A program made the translations under genes and the position numbers. Below, piece by piece: positions 59,996 to 64,000 of a stretch of 64,000 nt of DNA; position 1 is the first letter of the stretch, and each line of letters begins with the position of its first letter. Under the pieces are notes generated by a model. It saw only the letters and a program-made list of their open reading frames with translations. It did not search any database and was not told where the DNA came from. Source of the stretch: Botryotinia globosa (lineage: Eukaryota > Ascomycota > Leotiomycetes > Helotiales > Sclerotiniaceae); assembly GCA_014898425.1 (NCBI GenBank), contig RCSZ01000004.1, forward strand, positions 558,001-622,000, written 5' to 3'.

Positions 59996-62114
59996 TTAAC
60001 GACTGTTTGTTTTGCCGATACTGCGTTTTCCGGAGAACTAATTGCACACATGTTAGCAAGGTGTTTGATATTGGGCTTAGGAGACCGTTTTCAGATACGG
60101 CAAGGAATGATATGGGAATAGAGAATTGAGGGCAGTAACATACCAAATGCTTAGGTCTGACACCAGCAACATGCCTATCGGCTTCACCTTGTCTCGCCAT
60201 ACGATTCATCTTTCTCTGGCCGAGTTTCTGAGCACGCTCAGCCTTTGTCCTTGACTCTTCGTTTCCAGCAACACCATCATCTCTTCTGTTGGCCTGGCTT
60301 CTTGCTCTGCTCTTAGCACGCATCTTAGCTTCATAATCAGGATCATCAACATCCATAGCATCTTCAGTTTGAGCGCGGCTGCGTGTTTGACTACGGCCTC
60401 TAGATTGGGAGCGTGCACGGGCGACAATAGATGTGGTATCGTGACCGAGAGAGTCAAGGTGGTCTTCCATCTCGGAAAGCTTCTTGCGAGTGGCAGAGCG
60501 GGGAATGAGAGCACGGTTCTTAAGAGACTTCTTCATCTTGGCTTCATTCTTGATGAGTTCACGCTTCTCGCGGATAAGGTTTGCCTTCATGCGGATCTCA
60601 GCATCTTCAGCATCCTCAAGATCGTCGTCAGAATCGTAATATCCTTCTGCCTCGAGCTTCTCTTCTTCCTCTTCCAAAGCGGCCAATTTGGCCTCGATAT
60701 CTGGGTCCACGAAATCGTAAACGTTCTTTCCGTCGAAGATTTCGGGGATCTTGTCGTGTTTCCATTCGTCGTTCTCGAGCATATATTTATCCTTCAAGTC
60801 TACGTTGTAGACACCAGCTCCACCATTCTCTTCCTCAATATCACGAGCAAGCCTGATGCGCTCTGGATCACTTTTGTCGTACTTCTTCTTGGCCAGGGCA
60901 GCCTCTGGAATGAAGGCCTCACGGACTACACCATCCATAGGTCTAGCAACGTGAATTCTTGCGAGGACGTCGCCCAATCTGCCACCGACAGCACCACTGC
61001 TGTTTGTACCAGCCTTGAGCTTTTGAGCAACACGATCAGCGATCAAACGCTCGCATGCAGCATTCTTAACTTCTTGCACTCCCTCGGCAGTTGTACATGA
61101 GAGTTGCAATAGCTCAACATCACCGGGCTTGAGGAGTGCCTGGAGCTGAGCTTGAGTCTCAGGATCCAAATCTTCGGGGCGTGTGACATCAATCTTGTTA
61201 ATGACGATGAAAACGAGTTTGTTGGCGAAGAGAGGTTTGATACTTTGGAAAAGTTGCATTTGTGCTTGAACGGTGTAACCACACTGTTCAGATAAATCCA
61301 TAAAGTAAAGAATGGCAGATCTTAAATGCGCAATAGCAGTGATAGATTGCATTTCAATGGTGTTCATCTCTTCCAAAGGATGATCCAATATCCCGGGGGT
61401 ATCAATTGCTTGAAATCTAAGGTATTTGTAATCGAAATGTCCGACAAACAAACTTTTAGTGGTGAAAGCATATGGTTGAACATCCACATCGGCTCTAGTA
61501 ACACTCTTCAAGAAACTGGACTTTCCAACGTTGGGATAACCGCAGATCAAAAGTGTTCTTGTATTTGGGTCGATAGATGGAAGACGACCGAGATGCTGTC
61601 GAACTTGATCGAGATACAAAAGAGGGTCTTTAAGTCTTCTGCAGATGGTGGCCATTCGTCCCAATGCAGCACGTTTCAGTTGTTTACATTGGAAGAGGGA
61701 TTGACCATATTTGAGAAGTCGAACGTAATCGCGAGAAACAATTTCAATCAGATGTTTGGCAGTTGACAATTGTCCTAGAGCGATACGGAAATGGTCGGCA
61801 TCGTAGAGCGTGTTGAGGAGATCTTTGTGGAACGGATGAATATCTTGTAGTCGTGGGAATCCGTCCAAAATAAGAGAGAGCTTCTCGGAGAAAGTCTCAG
61901 CTGTAAACTTGACCTTTCTAGTATAGAAACCTAACATGAATTAGTTAAAAGAGTCGTTGCGATGAAGGCAAATAAATTCTGTACCTCTAATTCTGGTAAT
62001 GGCAAATCCAGAACGAATTTGTGTAGGCAATCGACGTTGTGTTCTGCTCAACACAATGTCGAGAAACTCCTGAGAGGTTGGAACCGGTTGAATATCCTTC
62101 CATGTGGTCTTCAT
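59996..62114 (-). CDS. NOG1: Nucleolar GTP-binding protein 1 (60S ribosome biogenesis GTPase)
   Basis: Exons are 61985-62114, 60144-61930 and 59996-60037 (652 residues). The first splice (54 nt, GTACAG...GTTAG) joins [20 protein letters not shown]...RIR to [10 protein letters not shown]; the last (106 nt, GTATGT...ATTAG) adds the conserved end [13 protein letters not shown]. GTPase motifs: G1 GYPNVGKS (about 174-181), G3 DTPG (about 220-223), G4 NKID. The N-terminal helical bundle precedes the G domain as in yeast Nog1, and the C-terminal half is basic and acidic with RS-type repeats ([17 protein letters not shown]) and a short [16 protein letters not shown] motif. Nog1 binds pre-60S particles, inserting its tail into the peptide exit tunnel. 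The start at 62114 gives the family's N-terminus; the inner ATG at 61937 lies in the intron. Confidence 0.95.
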
Positions 62115-62995
62115 GATGGGCAAATGGTATCAATGAAGTGTAATGGAGGTGTTGATGGGGATATCGAGAACTCGGCTTGAAGTTCTTTCGATAAGAATTT
62201 GGATAATTTTTTTTTTGCTTAGTGTCTCAGAAACTGACCGCGCTAGTGTATCTTATCACTAATCGGCATTTAGAGTTTATGGGCGTGGCTTTATCAGATT
62301 CCAATCATATTAAAAAAAATCTTACTTTAGCTCCTATGTAGGTAGCAATTTCACTTCAAGCAGACAAAAACGGTTCGCAAAGACATGATCGAGAATATCC
62401 ATGGATGGGTGCATAGCTCAACCTCCCTTTTGTGATTATGCTTACAAGCAATTTCAGTTGATTGATGTTGATTTATATGGCAAAAGGAAGTACGCACCAT
62501 TTCCATGTGGTGTGCCTCAGAAGATCTTTGCGGCGTTGATCTATCCTTCAAGTACTGTTTTGGAGAGAGGAGGTTCTATGAAGGTTGACAGCGTAAGTAT
62601 TATAAAACACATCAAAAAGCGATTAAGCTTTTCCCTATTTTTATAATTTTGATTAATCGTATTATTACATTGATTGAAAATTTATATAATAAACTTTAAA
62701 TAATAAAAGTATTATAAATTTATTCTAATTTTAGCAAAATCATTCAAATTTATCAAATTTCATATTTTTCTTTTTAGAAATATTATTCTAAGTATATTTA
62801 AAACTTATATTGTAAACTTTAAAAACTTTAAAAACTTTAAAAACTTTAAAATTATAAAAGTTAAAAAAAGGAATAAAAAGCTTCAAATTTCAAAAATTTG
62901 AGGGGATTAACTAAATATCTAATAAAATTACTAAAAGTAGTATTAGAATTTCGTAAAATAGTAACTTTTATTAAAAATAAGGTTTACACGACTTA
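62115..62995. other. NOG1 upstream region passing into AT-rich repeat DNA
   Basis: Presumed NOG1 promoter to about 62340. From about 62640 the DNA becomes strongly AT-rich, with a CTTTAAAAA tandem repeat (about 62817-62850). No gene is supported. Confidence 0.5.
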
Positions 62996-63349
62996 GGGCC
63001 CGTTCGGATCGATTTTTTAATTTATTTAGAAAATAATTTAGTCTAAATTTCGTAGATCTACAAAATATAGAGTAACAAATGTTAACAAATATTATCAAAT
63101 GTTAATAAAAGTTGTATTAGAGATTTAATAAGGTTTAGTAAAACTATTATATAAATTTTCGAATTTTATAAATTCACATTTTGTAGCTTTTTGTAGCTCA
63201 ATATTAACATTCGGCAAATCACTTTTTTTTTAATTATATTATCAATATAAATTATTGATTAATATTCGCATTCGATAAACACTTATTTAGACCTATATTA
63301 TCAACAAATATAGCTCTACATCGCCTAAAAAATCAATCCGAACGGGCCC
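62996..63349. mobile_element. MITE, Tourist / PIF-Harbinger-like
   Basis: A 354-bp AT-rich element with terminal inverted repeats. The left end is GGGCCCGTTCGGATCGATTT and the reverse complement of the right end is GGGCCCGTTCGGATTGATTT, one mismatch in 20, continuing through TTTA. The trinucleotide TTA flanks both sides (62993-62995 and 63350-63352), matching the 3-bp TWA target preference of PIF/Harbinger transposases. It has no coding capacity. Confidence 0.82.
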
Positions 63350-63401
63350 TTATGCCTTCAACCTTCGTAAAGAGTTAATTCTCAACATTCAATATATATA
63401 T

Positions 63402-63551
63402 TGTCAAGGTATGGGTAAAGACTTATATTGTATTATAAGGGTTCTAAATGCTATGAAAGGTTGAGGCTTTATTATAGGAAGTAGGGCATACTAAGGGCAC
63501 GCTAAGGGTTTGTGCCTGAGGTACGAAGGCAATGTAGTTGGTGTTGTGATA
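63402..63551 (+). mobile_element. Second LTR copy, inverted and RIP-mutated (150 bp)
   Basis: Runs from TGTCAAGGTATGGGTAAAGA to GGTGTTGTGATA. It aligns end to end with the reverse complement of the LTR at 16677-16835. I count about 18 substitutions, of which about 16 are C-to-T or G-to-A in this copy, plus one 9-bp deletion that removes one of two GTAACGTAG-like units. The CA end has become TA. Flanks (TATAT left, GTACC right) show no target-site duplication, so it may be one LTR of an element continuing past the window, or a truncated copy. Confidence 0.78.
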
Positions 63552-64000
63552 GTACCCCCTTTTTAGAACTTGCTTATCCCAAGCAAACTAAGGTATAGGG
63601 TAACTTTACTATTTTTTAACAAAATTATAGAGAATCGATTTAATATTGATTAAATAAAAATCCAAAACCCTTTGAAATAATATTAAAATAATTTAGTTTT
63701 TATTATAGGATTAAAACGAATTGTTTTTAAGATAGTAGTCAATTAATGGATTTTCTTTGATCTATTTAATTCTTATTTAAAAGTTATTATTAGTGTAATA
63801 GTATTTAAAGTGGTGGGCTTTTTGAATCCAATTTATATAAACAGATCTGGTTTATTTAAATGTATTAGGTGAAATATAATAATTATTTTTTTCTAACCTC
63901 AAAGATTCTTAGCTGGTTATTATAATAATAGATGATACTTTTATTTGATATAATAGTAGAAATTATATTTATTATAATAATTGAGAATCTTTTTGAATTT
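63552..64000. repeat. AT-rich block at window end
   Basis: Strongly AT-biased sequence following the LTR copy, possibly internal DNA of the retroelement or an older RIP-degraded repeat. No reverse transcriptase, gag or primer-binding site can be read. Confidence 0.5.

Noticed and set aside
61326..61766. Plus-strand ORF of 146 codons over NOG1
   Set aside because: Antisense to a well-supported GTPase exon with no independent features.
63552..63600. Primer-binding site after the second LTR copy
   Set aside because: The sequence following the LTR (GTACCCCCTTTTTAG) shows no clear match to a tRNA 3' end, so I do not claim a full-length retrotransposon.

Overview
The window is nuclear DNA from a filamentous ascomycete. 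Genes carry short introns (about 45-75 nt) with GTATGT/GTAAGT-type donors, CTAAC-type branch points and AG acceptors. Intergenic space is large, AT-rich blocks look mutated by repeat-induced point mutation (RIP), and protein matches by eye (SEC62, CSF1, LSB6, EF2, NOG1) are Pezizomycotina-like. The overall style suggests Leotiomycetes, perhaps Sclerotiniaceae; that placement is inference, not something I could search.

Layout. 1-9 kb: the 3' end of SEC62, a DUF3431 membrane protein, an RBM26/Rmn1-like RNA-binding protein and a secreted or membrane-anchored GH92 mannosidase. 9-18 kb: a gene-poor stretch with one three-exon hypothetical gene (12.5-14.1 kb), an intron-containing tRNA-Leu(AAG), a large AT-rich block and a solo LTR with a target-site duplication. 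18-24.6 kb: a SNF2/RING helicase and a frameshifted zinc-ribbon-like gene. 26-30 kb: a TA-flanked MITE, a type II phosphatidylinositol 4-kinase (LSB6) and mitochondrial AIM41. 31-36 kb: a basic Ser/Arg-rich ORF, tRNA-Lys(UUU) and translation elongation factor 2. 37.5-50.3 kb: the giant lipid-transfer protein CSF1, divergent from a TMEM184/DUF300 membrane protein. 50.3-60 kb: mostly gene-free, except for a nine-exon methyltransferase gene that no single long ORF reveals. 60-62.1 kb: the ribosome-biogenesis GTPase NOG1. 62.1-64 kb: AT-rich repeat DNA with a Tourist/PIF-Harbinger-like MITE and an inverted, RIP-mutated second copy of the 16.7 kb LTR.

Most genes are single-copy housekeeping functions (ER translocation, RNA surveillance, lipid transfer, PI4P synthesis, ribosome assembly and elongation) and do not form one pathway. 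The accessory signal is the isolated methyltransferase and three small transposon families. I found no defence system, CRISPR array, viral gene or toxin operon. Exon boundaries below were read by eye from splice signals and reading-frame continuity.
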